Positions 22,120 to 34,068 of a stretch of DNA of 64,000 nt are shown piece after piece. The stretch comes from Ryuthela nishihirai. Taxonomy: Eukaryota > Arthropoda > Arachnida > Araneae > Heptathelidae. The position numbers were made by a program, and so were the translations under genes. Position 1 is the first letter of the stretch, and each line of letters opens with the position of its first letter. The notes beneath the pieces are model-generated. The model searched no databases and was not told the origin of the DNA. It saw nothing but the letters and a program-made list of their open reading frames with translations. The DNA is taken from NCBI GenBank assembly GCA_038380435.1, contig JAWZYU010000017.1, positions 24,365,283 to 24,429,282 on the forward strand, written 5' to 3'.

Positions 22120-24816
22120 ACTACAGTTTTACCCTTCTAACTTTAACAAATTCGTTAATTAGAGATGTGTAGTCTAGAGTGGCAACCAATGCAGATTCAA
22201 TAGAAATTAATGACAGATTTCTAAGTTTTGTTTGGCTTATTGAACTTCTTAAGTAGTGTTTTATTAATTTTAATTTGGAAAAACTTCTTTCCCCCAGCTA
22301 CAGAGACAGGGAGTGTTAATAAAATTCTCAGAGCTACAACAGTATTCGGATACGTTATTTTGGCAAAAATAATTTAAAGCATCCAAAGGTTTCATAGAAT
22401 ATGGTAGCATTCGGGATACATCACGTAATTCTTCTTGAAGATCATTTGCATTTATATCTGATTCATTTTCGACGGAAGTATTGACTGGAGACTGGTACAA
22501 TAATTTTCTAGCGTTTTGTCATCTATATCCTTGAGTTTTAAAATGTCATATAAAACTGAAAATTTTTACTATGGGTTTCCAGAAGCGTGAATCGTTCATT
22601 CAGAGAATTAAGGGTAATGTCCAGAATATAATGGAAAAAGTTTTTTTAATTTATTCTCCTCTGCTAAGGGTTGATCGACAGCTTCTTCATAGTCAAATTG
22701 ACGTTTTTTCCTTCTGGCTCTAACTTCAGTTTCGGCAGGAAATTCTGCACTGCATTCAGGATTCTCTGCAATCTCATTAGCAGCAATTTTCATCTGATCA
22801 TATCCAGATTGTCTATGACTTTTCACTTTTTGTATGGTTTCTGATAACATCCTTACACAATCTGACAAATTTATAGTTACAGATTGCAATAGCTTCAAAT
22901 AAAATATCATACCAAAGAATTACAACGCATATGGCCGAGTGGTTAGCGCGCTTGGCTACTGATCTAAGGGATCTGGGTTCGAGCCCCGGGTAAGGCATGG
23001 CTGTTCGTGTCGTTTTTCTGCTGAGGTCCTGCCATGCTCTCAGACCTTCTACTATGGCATATAAACTGACAGGGCTCCTGTCAGACCTCTGTGGCAAGCA
23101 GCTGCTTGAGGGGATATTAATTAATAAACTTGTAATTTTTAATATTTTTTGCTAATCATCTTGCTTTAACTTTAGTTTCTGCATCTCTGTTGATGTCTTC
23201 TATTATTTGGAATAATGCATCATAGATTTCGCAAAGTTGAAATCGTAAAGGTTTTAACGCATCTAATGTGCTTGACCACCTAGTAGCACTCAATGGTTTT
23301 AGAGTTAATTGTGAAACTTTTTTTAGCACTTCCCAACGCTTTGTAGAACCAGAAAAAAAAAGTGTAAAGTTCTTGTACAATGGAAAAAAAAAAAGTTGTT
23401 GTTTCTGTAGAAGAAGACGCTGCATCATTAACAACTACGTTTAAAGAATGACATGCGCAGGGCATATAAAACGCCCTTGGATATTTTTCAAATATTCTAT
23501 TTTGTACACCCTTTCTTACTCCTTTCATATTAGCTCCGTTGTCATAGCCTTGTCCTCTAAGCCACTTTAACTCAAAACCTAACTTTTCCAAATGTGTCAG
23601 AATAAGTTCTGCCAAACCCTCTCAGGTTGAATCACTAGCTTAAAAAAAACCCAATAAAGAATTCTTCAATTTCATATTTATTTTGAATGGAGTTTAAAGC
23701 GACAACTCTTATTGTTAATGAGAGCTGTTCAATATGACTTACGTCTGGGGTACAATCGGCGATTATCGAAAAATATTTAGCGATTTTTGCTATTTCGACA
23801 ATTTTGCTTAAAATTACATTTCCCATCAAATTCATCAATTCATCTTGTATATTATTGCTTAGATAAGTCACAGACCATTTATCAGACTCGCGTTGAACTC
23901 TTCCGATATGTTCTTCCATAACTGGATCAAACTCAGAAAGCAATTCTACCAACTTTAGGAAGTTTCCGTTATTAGGCTGAAACAAATGTTCAGTTGTTCC
24001 ACGAAAAGCTAAGCATTGTGAGGCCAATAGTCTAATTATTCACATAATTCTTTTTAGAACTCCTCTCCAATGCTGAATTTCCACATCCATAATTCGTTGA
24101 TATTCAGCGTCAATAGTTATTTTCTGCTTTAATCGAATGTCCAATTCTTTCCATGCTCTAAAAGCATTTCTGTGATTTACAGACTTTTCGTGCATTGTGA
24201 GGGCTCTTATAAGATATCCCCAGTCAGAATAACCTTTTTTGGGCCAGTCATTAATAGCAGACGAATTATCAAATAATATACAACAAAAGCAAAAAACGGC
24301 ATCATTTGTAACAGAGTAAATCAATCAACTTCTCTCAACGACTTCACTATTGCTCAACACTTTCAAATAATGCGAGGGCAAAAATCTACGCCTTCCTTTA
24401 TTAATAGGAAACTCGAATTCTTAAATTTGATGTGGACCCCTCTCAACCAGTATTTGAGGAGTTTCAGATGACATGCAGAAAGCATTCCATAATGCAGGAT
24501 CAGAAGGAATTTCGTTTAACATCTGCTGGCTGCCACTGCTACTGCTACCCGGCTCTTGATGAACTTCTGATGGTGTTATTTTTTGGCTCTCTTCAACAAC
24601 TTCTTCTGGAAGTGATTGGGGCGGCACTGAGTTTTTATTTGCCAAATCCAAAGCAGTAGCTGTTGATGTGGATGTGGACGACTCATCTAAACAGGACTTT
24701 TGTAATAAGAATTCCTTCATAACGTAGCTTAGCTTTCTTCCTTGTTCCTCTTTCTTTAAGCGTTTCTTTTTATATTGACTTACAGACAATTTTTTACTTT
24801 TCTGTTTCTGTTCCAT
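22120..24816 (-). pseudogene. ZMYM1-like hAT transposase, broken
   Basis: A Lys/Ser-rich N-terminus (MEQKQKSKKLSVS at 24816) is followed by a TTF-type zinc finger near 24300-24160 (CFCCILF ... HEKSVNHRNAF). A DUF4371-like block follows at 24027-23635 (LSNNIQDELMNLMG, FSIIADCTPDVSH). The next part holds LRGQGYDNGANMKGVRKGVQ and CACHSLNVVVNDAA near 23560-23410. The C-terminal dimerisation region near 22350-22270 is recognisable but decayed. Stops and shifts occur at about 24340, 24030, 23630 and 23400, and the SINE at 22921-23118 separates ATRWSSTLDALKPLRF from ILWYDILFE. In this family the enzyme excises and inserts the element; this copy cannot. Confidence 0.85.
22921..23118 (+). mobile_element. 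SINE1, near full length, inserted in hAT2
   Basis: It has an ATGGCCGAGTGGTTAGCGCG head (A box), GGTTCGAGCCCC (B box), the body, and a GCAGCTGCTTGAGGGGATAT end. It interrupts the transposase of hAT2 on the opposite strand, so it post-dates that element. A clean target duplication was not found. Confidence 0.85.
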
Positions 24817-25249
24817 ACTGTAATAAAAATATTAAATAAAAATTCACAGTCCTTCGCAAAAATGCAACCGGGGGGGGGGGGTCATTGAAAATGATTAAAT
24901 ATGATGATGCTTATAATGCTATTAAAATAGGGTAGATAAAATAACGATAGAAATGAGTTGCAAAGCTAGTAAGATTTGTAAGTAGCAGAACATAATAAAT
25001 AGATAACGAATATCTGTCAAATTGACGGCTAGCAGCAGTTTTGACAAATGCCTTTCTTTAACTTGTTATTGTATTGTCTCCACTTCAACGTATATGAATT
25101 TGGTAAAAATACAGCAATAAATAACGAACACAAAAGTAGGCAAATGCAAATATTTCCTAAGCAACTCTCTCTCTCTATCATACACAGAAGGCAAAAGTAG
25201 CCCAATATTACCTAAATAACTTTCTATCTATCTATCACACAGAGGCCCA

Positions 25250-25935
25250 CGTTTCGCACCTGAGATATACCCAGTCCATGCAAATGCTACTTTTTAATTC
25301 AAGTCCCTATTGTCATAACATAATCATTTTCAATGATAATAAGTAACTACAATTGTTGTAAAAAACAATAATTCTCTTACCTGATCTACTTTTTAAACAC
25401 AAAAACTGAATTAGTATAAATGCACAAATATTATACTGATACAGATATATTATATATCTGATTTACTGATTTAAATACAGCACAGCCACTTGCCACTTCT
25501 CATGACAAACTAACATTAAAATCAAATATTGTCAATAATTGTAAGCTCAAAGCAGAACTATCAACACGTAACACGTGCAATTGTCTTTTGTGATAATTGC
25601 CGCCTCAGCTTTTAGGAGCTGCCGCGCGGTATATTACAAACAAAAATAATAACTTCGCGCTGTCAGATCAAAAGTCTTTCGGCGAGCGCTCACCAACAGT
25701 GCACTTGCACCAGAAACCGAGATCAAAGGGTACCGAAAGCGCTGAGGCAGAGGCGTACGATAAATCATAAATCGTATACATCAATATCGGAATAACATAG
25801 ACCAATATAGAAAAGCGTTGCGTAAAGATTTTTAATTATTAAATGGTTCAAAATGTATTTGATTTCGCTGCTTATGCCGCCCCCTTACGGTGCCGCCTGA
25901 TGCGGCCGCCTCTCTGCATCATAGCACGGCACGGC
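25250..25935. other. Non-coding terminal region of hAT2
   Basis: This lies between the transposase start and the right terminus. It contains no ORF. It holds a run of G at 24870-24883 just upstream, CTCTCTCTATC microsatellites near 25165-25240, and the GC-rich subterminal block. The transposase promoter, if any, would lie here. Confidence 0.4.
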
Positions 25936-26221
25936 CCTGTTTATATCAGTTTACTCAGATATTGATGCCTTTTAATTTTTCTTTCATTTGTTTCCCTAAA
26001 TCAGGCATGGCCAACATACGGCCCACGGGCCGGATCCGGCCCGCGTAATGAATTTATGTGGCCCGCAAACAATTTTTCAATATTAACATTTAACTTCTAG
26101 TAATTAATCGAATGATTTCTCGATACTTCTATATTTTTTAAAAAAGATTCCGTTATAAAGAATTAAAACTTTTATACTCATCTGCACTCGATGTTCAAGC
26201 GACGTTGCCAGCAGGCGAGTA

Positions 26222-26252
26222 AAATATTTTTGCATAGTGCAAAAATATTTTA
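26222..26252. repeat. Short AT-rich hairpin inside hAT3
   Basis: AAAATATTTTTGCA and TGCAAAAATATTTT face each other across a 2-3 base loop. This subterminal palindrome could be a transposase-binding or folding feature; no more can be said. Confidence 0.6.
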
Positions 26253-26319
26253 AAAATCGATCATGTTACAAATGTAGTTGTGAAATTAGTGAATTTCCTG
26301 CGATAAAAAGGATTAAATC

Positions 26320-27180
26320 ACAGGCAATTTATTGATCTCCTTGAAGAACTAAATACCAGTCATTTAGATGTACTATATCACAATAAAATCCGTTGGTTAA
26401 GTTTGGGAAAAGTTTTAAGACGTGTGTGGGACCTTCAAGAGGAAATAAAAGTATTTTTAATGCTTAAAGAAAATGAGGATTTTCCTGATTAGATCCAAAT
26501 TGGATTTGTGATTTAGCATTTTCTTTGGATATTCTCACACATTTGAACGAATTTAACACATGTATACAAGGAAAAAATTTATTTGCTCATGATTTAATAC
26601 AGAAATTAAGAGCTTTTAAAATGAAGCTTAGCCTTTTTTCTACAATTCTGGCTGAATGTAAATTTGATCATTTTCCAACGTTACATACAGACCATATCTT
26701 TAAATATTTTAAAAGAAAAGGTTAAAACATTTAATAAAAACATCCTTGCACTAATGACAGATTTCGAGCAGAGATTCGATTGCTTCAAAAAAATTGATAA
26801 AATTTTATCTATTATCCGAAATCCATTTTCTGTACAAGTTGATGACGTTCCTGTTGATATACAATTAGAAATAATTAATTTACAATGTGATGAATTATTA
26901 CATGAGAAATATCGAGAAGAGCAAGAAAATTTGTGTAAGTTTTATAAGCAATTGAATAATGAAAAATATCGAAATTTAAAAAAACTTGCCAAGACGTATT
27001 TAGAAATCTTTAGCTCAACTTATATTTGTGAACAAACCTTTTCTAAATAAATAAAAGTACAACAAGATCAAGATTGAATGATTTACATTTGGAGGCTGTG
27101 TTAAGAATAGCTACTACAAGTATAGAACCAGATATTAAAAAAATAATAAGCGATGCAAACCGCCTCAACACGTCGCATTA
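26320..27180 (+). pseudogene. GTF2IRD2-like hAT transposase, 3' half
   Basis: It opens in ELNTSHLDVLYHNKIRWLSL (near 26350) and continues through FLDILTHLNEFNTCIQGK-like sequence and a long stretch 26664-27050 containing NLKKLAKTYLEIFSSTYICE, next to the hAT dimerisation region. It ends near 27180 with RLNDLHLEAVLRIATTSIEP-like residues. The zinc finger and first half are absent, so the element is an internal-deletion or 5'-deleted derivative. Two or three frame changes are present. Confidence 0.8.
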
Positions 27181-27497
27181 GTTATTATGTTAATTTGTTG
27201 CATTGATTTACTTACAATTATTCATAAACAAATTTCATAATAAAATTTTGTTTACTTAAAGAAATAAGTGTTTTGCTTAACATTTTTCAATTTTAACATT
27301 TCGTCCGGCCCGTGAAAATATTTTTTTTCCAATCCGGCCGTGAAAATATTTTTGTTTTCCAATCCGGCCGGGGGGCAAAAACAGTTGGCCATGCCTGCCC
27401 TAAATGGTAAAGTCTAATTTTAGCATATTCTTTAGTAATGTTTCTTTTTCGTATTATAAACATGATTTTCAACTTCCACATCCAATTCCCTATCGGT

Positions 27498-27545
27498 GAT
27501 ATGACTATCTAGTGATTTGAGCACTAACATGCATTGAAGCCCATG
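27498..27545 (-). repeat. Right arm of the 47/48 inverted repeat
   Basis: This is the reverse complement of 21501-21548 with one mismatch. It lies just beyond hAT3. Confidence 0.85.
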
Positions 27546-28700
27546 TAGAACATCACACTGAATTTTTTAAGTAGGTATGGAATGGTTGTTGTTGAGAATA
27601 TAAACTTTTCATTTGGAAGGCACTGTTCAGAATTTTTTGCAATTGCACACACATACTGTGAGAAGGGCGAATGAGCTAGCCTCAATTTTTAATATTAATC
27701 TTTAAAATACAAGCTGATTAATCAGTTTTCAAAAAATCACTACAAATGAACTTGCAGCATGATTTTTTATGCTTCCCTACCATTTTTTCTCTTTTTTTTT
27801 ATATGTAATGTAGAATATTTCATTCATTAATTGCTTCATAATAAGGTTAAGAAGTTGAGTTGTTTTTTTAAAAAAAAATATTCCTGTAAAGGTTAATAAG
27901 TGCGGACTGTATTAGGTCAGAGTCAATTAACGCTAATTTAAATTCTATGCAAGAAATCTTTCCATATTTTTGTTTTTGTCTCTGGTATAAAGACAGCTTA
28001 TAAAGTACGATATTTTCCAAATTCAGAGAAAATTTTAAAGACACAATGGCATTCATTGTTTTACACGACTGCTTAGTCACTGTGATTTCTTGATATTTCC
28101 CACATTTGAGAAACACTGAAAATGTCACTGGGCATTTCATGATTGCTGCCAATGAATTTAATTTCATTGAAATTTAAAAAATTGCCATATTGCTTATCAA
28201 TTATCAGCCGGTTAATTATTAGCTGCATATGTGCCCTTTGTAACTAAAGTCGTTATATTATTATTGTTTCCTTCTTTTGCTCTTATAGCTGCAAAAACTT
28301 TTTATATGGCTGGCTGAATTTGTAAGTCAATTATAAATTTATATTTATTATTTTAAATTGAATTTATCGTCGTAATTTATCACTTCAGCAGTTGTCTAGT
28401 TTGGTTATATTAAATTTACAATATTAAATTATTATATATACATTTTATTAGATTCATTTATTTTGCAAAGAATTGTGAAAAAATGATATGGTAATAAATT
28501 GAATTATAAAAAACGACTGAAGGAAAAAACTATAATGACAACAGCCGAGTTTGAACTGGAGACCTTTAATACGTCCATAACAGCCCAAGACGGCGAAATT
28601 TGAAAAAAAAAAGCAAGTCAGAAAAAAAAGGACATGCCTGATATTCCATTGAACCCAATAGGACTGAAAAGATGTTTTATAATGCACACGAAATAATGAC
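27546..28700. other. Unassigned AT-rich sequence
   Basis: I found no supported exon or repeat boundary. Short open frames here have no recognisable motif. Confidence 0.3.
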
Positions 28701-28702
28701 CC

Positions 28703-31635
28703 TGAACTTGATTATGGATCCTGAATTTGCTGCATTGGTGGTCTTCTGCTGTAGTTTCTATATGTGGGTAGACAGCACCAAGTGAATAGATTCGCATGAT
28801 ACGTTTTATCAGCTGGTGGATAATCCTGATCAGAGGCCACTGCAGGTACCCGAACTCTTGCTTTATGGGCATCGTCAAATCCTGCATTGGAAGAAGTCTT
28901 CCAGTGTATATGGCTTCAGCCTTTAGTAGTTGGGGACGGTCTTTTCCTCATGCCTATGATTAGGGGTTGTTTGATATTGTCGGCATTCCCTCTCTTAATA
29001 AACATAGTTTCTTTAGTCATCCCACTAACCATTTCTTTCTATAGGGAGTTGGAATGTGAGGATTAGTTGGAATTGTATTTGGTTGGATTGTTTTTTTTCT
29101 AATGGCTAGTTGGAATATGATTATTATCTTGATATCCTCACACAAGAATTCCACCGTTAAAATTTAGATATTCTCGGCTTGCAAGAGACCAGAAGGACAG
29201 ATAAAGGTCAGATTCTTAAAAATAATCTTAATTTTTTCTTTTCAAGGAGGGAAATTAAAAATCATCTGAAGGTGTAAGTTTGCTTATCAGCAGACACGCT
29301 AGTGATGCTCTTCTATGATATGAGTGCAAGGGTGAAGCTATGGGTGGGGATTAGGCTCCCCCAAAGCAAATCGGAGTTAGCAAAATTCGAAGCAACTTTG
29401 AAAAATCCAGGTGAATTCTAAAATTTTTTTTTTTTTTTTTTATTTTGTAGAATTAAGAGGAGTTAGCAAAATCTATACAACTTGGAAAAATCTAGAGTAG
29501 TTTTCAAAATCGTGGCAACTTGACAAGATCTATACATTTGGCAAAATTCGAAGCCACTTAGTAATATCCACATGAATTTGCAAAATCTTGGGGAGTTGGC
29601 AAAAATTGGAGTGACTTAGCAAAATTCCAATGATGTAAAAATGGGATTGTTATTTCGAAGTCACTTGGTAAAATACTGCTGAGTTGTGAATTAAAAAATT
29701 TAAAAAATACCTATCTTTCTAAATGACCCTAAAAATTAGAAAATAAACCTAAAGTATATCGATGGTGCAATTAGTCACTGAGTTCGTATTCACTTCAAAT
29801 GAAAATTAGGGTGCCAGCAATCTTTATGAATAGGTAAATTGGTGCCCTATCTTCTTTGAAGTGAATACGAATTAAGTGACTGATTGCATCATTGATATGC
29901 TTGTGTTTTACTTTTTAGGGTCATCTAGGGCGATAGCTATTTTTTTTTATTTTTTTGTCACTAAACACACTTACCTACAAAAATTTTCATTTGATAGGAT
30001 TCAGAAACATCGACCGCATTTTCTCTCCCTTTTGGAGACATGTTTGAGCTAGCCCATGACATTGGAGACGTCACAAGCCTTAATTTGAGATATGAGTGGT
30101 TAAAGTCGAACCCCGCCCCCCCCCCTTTTTTTTTATCAGACGTAAGAGTGGGGGCAAAATTCGTAATAGTTTACAAAGGTCATTATACGGGCTTTCATTT
30201 GATATCCTATTGGTAACGCTAGGCCCCTGCATTCGCAAGATATAGTAGAACAACTTTCACAGTTCCCATTTCAAGGGTGGAAGAAGCATAGGGGCGTCAA
30301 TTTTTTATAGCCTATGACACTCACCGCATCACATGCTTTCAATCGACACATAGCTCGTTACTTCCACACTCGTTTTTAGGAGATATAGGGGGACAATCTT
30401 TATCATATTTACACTACTTTTCAGGGTGGCGGCGGTACGAAACCAAGGGGTTCAATTTTTTTATAGCCTATGACATTCATCGTCAGAAGCTTTCATTTGA
30501 CGCATAGCTTGTTACTTTCAGCACTCATATTCTGGAGATATAGGGGGCAATCCTTTTCATATCCTCCCCCCTTTTCAGATGGGGTACGAAAGCACCTATG
30601 ACATGTGCTGCGTCAAAAGCTTTTGTTCTGAACATTGCTTACTTTCCACACTCATGTTCAGGAGATATAGGAGAACAATCATTTTCATACTTTCCCCTAG
30701 GGGAGAAAAAGCATTGGGGGGTAATTTTTTATAGCCTATGACACTCCCCTAGTAAAAAGTTTTCATTTGACACAAAAATCATAAAGTTTCTCCATTGCAT
30801 TCGAAAGACATGGCAGAACAACTTTTTGCCAAATCTACAAATTGACAAATGTCAAAGCCAAAAGCAATAGGAAGATAGGTAAAAGTGGATTTAGTTTTGT
30901 GAAATTCAGTACAGTTAGTATAATCAAGAAACCTTTGCAAAATCTAGGGCAGTTTGCAAAATTTGAAGCCACTTGGTAAAATACTAGTGAGTTGTGAACA
31001 ATGGTATTGGTTTTGTGAAATTAAGGAGAGTTTGTACTATCGTGAAAATTTGGCATAATCTTGTGGATTTGGTAAACTCGACGAGGCTTGGAAAAATATA
31101 AGAAATGAAATAATTTTTTTAAATTTTATAAAAGGATGACTAGGTTGCAAAATTGAAGGAAGCTGGCAACGTCCTCCCCCCTGAACGAAATTTATGGTAC
31201 ATTAGTGAGGGAAGATACATAATTAAATCGATTTAAAGTACTTAATTTCTCAGTTGACAAAATTTGATTTCCTAGTTGGCAATTTTTCATTCTCCCCTCC
31301 CACCCCCCATCCATAATCCCTTCACTATGCCCCTGTACGAGTGCATTAATGAAAGGTTTCTTACAACTAAATTTCAGGCCTGTTCTTATGCCCCCACTGA
31401 GGACAGCAATGAAGATGAGAAAGATAGGTTTTCATGGACGACTTCAGGATATTTTGAATTCTCTCAAGAAAGGAGATATTATCTTTGTTCTAGACGACTT
31501 CAATGCCAAAGTTGGTACTGACTCTAACTTTGGGGAAGGGTGATAGGCCCCATTGGTATTGATAGCTGCAACGAGCAACGTCTCCTACAAATAAGTAAAC
31601 TTAATTGTTTCAGAATAACTAATACTTATTACTTC
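28703..31635 (+). mobile_element. Second LINE copy, split by a 2-kb insertion
   Basis: It matches the LINE at 836-1866 (leader, GTACCCGAAC region, endonuclease start). It is interrupted at 29327-31335 and resumes at GAGTGCATTAATGAAAGG. The match is lost near 31635, in the middle of the endonuclease. The endonuclease frame is broken by the insertion and by small deletions. Where copy 1 has a ~45-60 bp foreign stretch (1617-1674), this copy reads TTTTCATGGACGACTTC, so copy 2 shows the ancestral state there. Confidence 0.8.
29327..31335 (+). mobile_element. Non-coding hAT-like element with internal tandem units (2.0 kb)
   Basis: It is inserted in LINE copy 2. Left terminus CAAGGGTGAAGCTATGGG and right terminus CAGGGGCATAGTGAAGGG (read inward) are similar. 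The flanks TATGAGTG (29319-29326) and TACGAGTG (31336-31343) form an 8-bp duplication with one change. The interior has three parts: oligo-like repeats of TTGGCAAAATC and GAAGCCACTTGGTAAAATAC (29350-29700, 30890-31130), an inverted repeat (~29721-29930), and about seven degenerate ~100-120 bp units (30000-30860) with AGCCTATGACAC and GGAGATATAGGGGGACAATC blocks. No transposase is present, so it depends on another element. Confidence 0.75.
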
Positions 31636-31639
31636 TGCA

Positions 31640-32235
31640 GTCATGCAAATGGGCTCATATGCCTTCAGGAGGATCTTGATATCAAAATTCCTCTGGGAAT
31701 ATACGACAATTGCACTCTAATAGTGTGGTCATCTCAGGTTTTTGGAGATTGGGTGGACAACTTTTATTTTAACCATCGGCAGCGACGGTTTTGGAAAAAA
31801 TGGGAGTTTTTGTCCATTGTTCTCAGAGTCATCCGAGGGACACGAGTCTGAGACTGCCAAATAAGGAGGACGATTTTTTTTTTCTTAGGCCCAATGGGGG
31901 CCCTTTAGATTTGAAGCGTCTAGCTGTCTGGAGTCAGGATGGAGGCGGCCTTTAACAGAACCATATTTCAGTTCTGTGCAAACCATCGGTTTTCTCCATA
32001 GTGCTTAAAAGTGAGTGCACTTAATTATAACCACCCTGTATTTTAAAACGCCAAGTTTTAATAAAAAAACGAGAATTAGCTAAAAAATGAGCGACCTACT
32101 TTCTTTTCCCCAAGCAGTTAATCCTGTTCAGTCACTTAAAGAACAGATCTTGATGTTTACATATTGGTGCAGACCACAGAGGTTGGCAAAGCAGGCAGTC
32201 GCTCCTCTTATAAAAGTTTACTAAAAAATTAATTT
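31640..32235. other. Unassigned sequence between LINE copy 2 and mariner
   Basis: One open stretch at 31670-31850 has no recognisable motif. ATAACCACCCTGTATTTTAA near 32025 resembles a transposon end, but no partner was found. Confidence 0.3.
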
Positions 32236-33049
32236 TGAATATGGAGTGTTCAAAATGTTTTTGACACGTCTCTCTAGATTTACACTTATTCCTCCGAAGT
32301 TAAAGAGCTACGACTTCTTTTAAAGCTTGTCTGAACTTGCCATTATATGTTAAAAAACAAAGGTAACATCATTTCTCTCTTTGCTTACAGCACATAAAGT
32401 TCGGTCTACGAAATCTGTGCGTTGCTATGGAATCTACTAAAGAGGGGGTTATTATGTTGTTTTATATTGTTATATTAAGTTGTTTTTTTACATTTCCACA
32501 AGGATGCAGTTTGGGGACGAAGCAAAAAAATTCATTTCGATTTATCATAAGTATGGGATCATGCCTGTCCATATGGCCCTGTTGCGAGATGGATGCGCAT
32601 ATTCAGAGGACAACATAGCTTCAAAGACCACCCTCATGCAGGAAGACTGAAGGAAGCCGTAAACGAACCATTTCTGCTTTATGTGAATTTATTATGGAAA
32701 ACCCACACATCACACCTTCAGGCAATAAGTTTAGATGTCAGTGTATCGATTGGCAGTGCAGAAACAATTATTTATTAGCATTTCAAGTTCTGAAAGATCT
32801 GTGGAAGAACAACAAAAAAGGGCTAAAGTCGACATGTGCAAGGAGATGCTGGCAATGTTTGAACCAGTGGCCCCAAACTGTTAACAGACATTGTCACAGA
32901 TGATGACTGGTTTTAATATAATTCCCAGAAAGATCGACAAGTACACATCTGGCCATTAAAAGTGCATCAGGAAAGACAAGAGATATCAAAATCATATTTA
33001 ATGAATACATAGTCTGTGTTACAAGGATCAAATGATTACAAATACAACT

Positions 33050-33788
33050 TGGTTAGACTTATGGAATACAAAGAAATTAGTATCTTGTGTAGCCACCATG
33101 AGTGGCAGTAACCGCTGCTACACGGATCCGGCATTGAAAGGATGAGACATTGGATGTGTTTGGGGAATGTCAGTACATGCAGTTTCGATATGTAGCTAAA
33201 GTTCATCTGTTGTAGCAGCTGCTGGTGTCTGGTATGCTAGTCATCGTGAGATCATGGACCAGACATGTTGAATTGGGGACAGATCCGGTGAACACGCAGG
33301 CCAAGGCAGAAGTGTCACATGGTGGCTATCCAAGAATTGTTGGACGATGCATGCCACATGTGGTTGGGCACTGTCCTGTTGGTAAGTGGCAGCAGAGAGC
33401 TGCTAAAGATAAGGTACGACCACAGGTTCCAACACCTCAGTGATGTAACGCTGGCTGTTCAAAGTACCGGTAATGGGTACGAGGCACGTGCATGAGTGGA
33501 GTCCAATGGCACCCCATACCATAACACCAGGGGCCGGACCTGTATGGTGCTGCATGCCTCACTGAGCCTGTTGCTGCCAGATACCGATTCGTCCATCATG
33601 GTGCTGCATACTGAAACAGGATTCGTCTGAAAAGACTATGTGATGCCATTCGCACATCCATGCACAACGTTCATGGCACCATTGCAGTCGCATATATGCC
33701 TGTGTTGTAGAGTCAATGGTAGCCAAAGCAATGGCCACCTAACAAAGATGCCCTGATACTGCAGATGACATCAAACCGTATATGCGGA
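33050..33788 (-). pseudogene. Tc1 transposase, 3' two thirds
   Basis: On the minus strand from 33788: WHHIVFSDESCFSMQHHDGR (first Asp region), then GVMVWGAIGLHS, LNSQRYITEVLEPVVVPYL, and QQDSAQPHVACIVQQFLDSH (second Asp). LPWPACSPDLSPIQHVW follows, with the third acidic residue position now Gln. The N-terminus is lost at the SINE2 insertion. Stops are present, but the sequence is better preserved than the Tc1 relic at 8.4 kb. Confidence 0.8.
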
Positions 33789-34068
33789 TTGGGTTGTTTT
33801 ACCTCTGAGCAGCACTTTTTTGAACACCATGGGGTAAATGGCCAGCTCCCGAAGGCTTAGAGAAGATTGGAGAGGACCCACTGGAACAGCTATTGGGACA
33901 CAGATGATAGACTCCGATCAAGTGTGTTCTTTAACGTGCACAGGGTGGCTCTCATATACACTGGACCACAGCTTAACGTCCATCCGACGGACGGCAGCCT
34001 TTACAAGCCCATCGGTGTCCCCTACTGGCTGTGGGCAGGGTGGAGAATTTTGCGGATAAATCTCCTAT
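33789..34068 (-). mobile_element. SINE2 copy, 5'-truncated, nested in the Tc1
   Basis: GGGTTGTTTTACCTCTGAGC starts the 3' side at the left. It runs through ACCCACTGGAACAGCT and CGACGGACGGCAGCCTTTAC-like blocks to TTTTGCGGATAAATC. The tRNA head is absent. It is the innermost of three nested insertions. Confidence 0.8.

Larger units (their letters stand above)
21936..25939 (-). mobile_element. hAT transposon 2 (4.0 kb) with 8-bp target duplication
   Basis: Termini are CAGGGCCGTGCGGTAG on the left and CAGGGCCGTGCCGTGC read inward from the right. The exact duplication TTTATATC lies at 21928-21935 and 25940-25947. A ZMYM1-like transposase occupies 22120-24816 on the minus strand, and a SINE1 copy is inserted at 22921-23118. 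The subterminal GCCGCCCC repeats are conserved on both sides. Confidence 0.9.
26002..27397 (+). mobile_element. hAT transposon 3 (1.4 kb, internally deleted) with 8-bp duplication
   Basis: Termini are CAGGCATGGCCAAC on both sides (right read inward: CAGGCATGGCCAACTG). The exact duplication CCCTAAAT lies at 25994-26001 and 27398-27405. GGCCCG/CCGG-rich subterminal blocks follow. It contains the 3' half of a GTF2IRD2/ZBED-like hAT transposase and starts 62 bp after the end of hAT2. Confidence 0.9.

Noticed and set aside
24870..24883. Poly-G tract as a biological signal
   Set aside because: It is a homopolymer in the non-coding part of hAT2, more likely slippage or sequencing variation.
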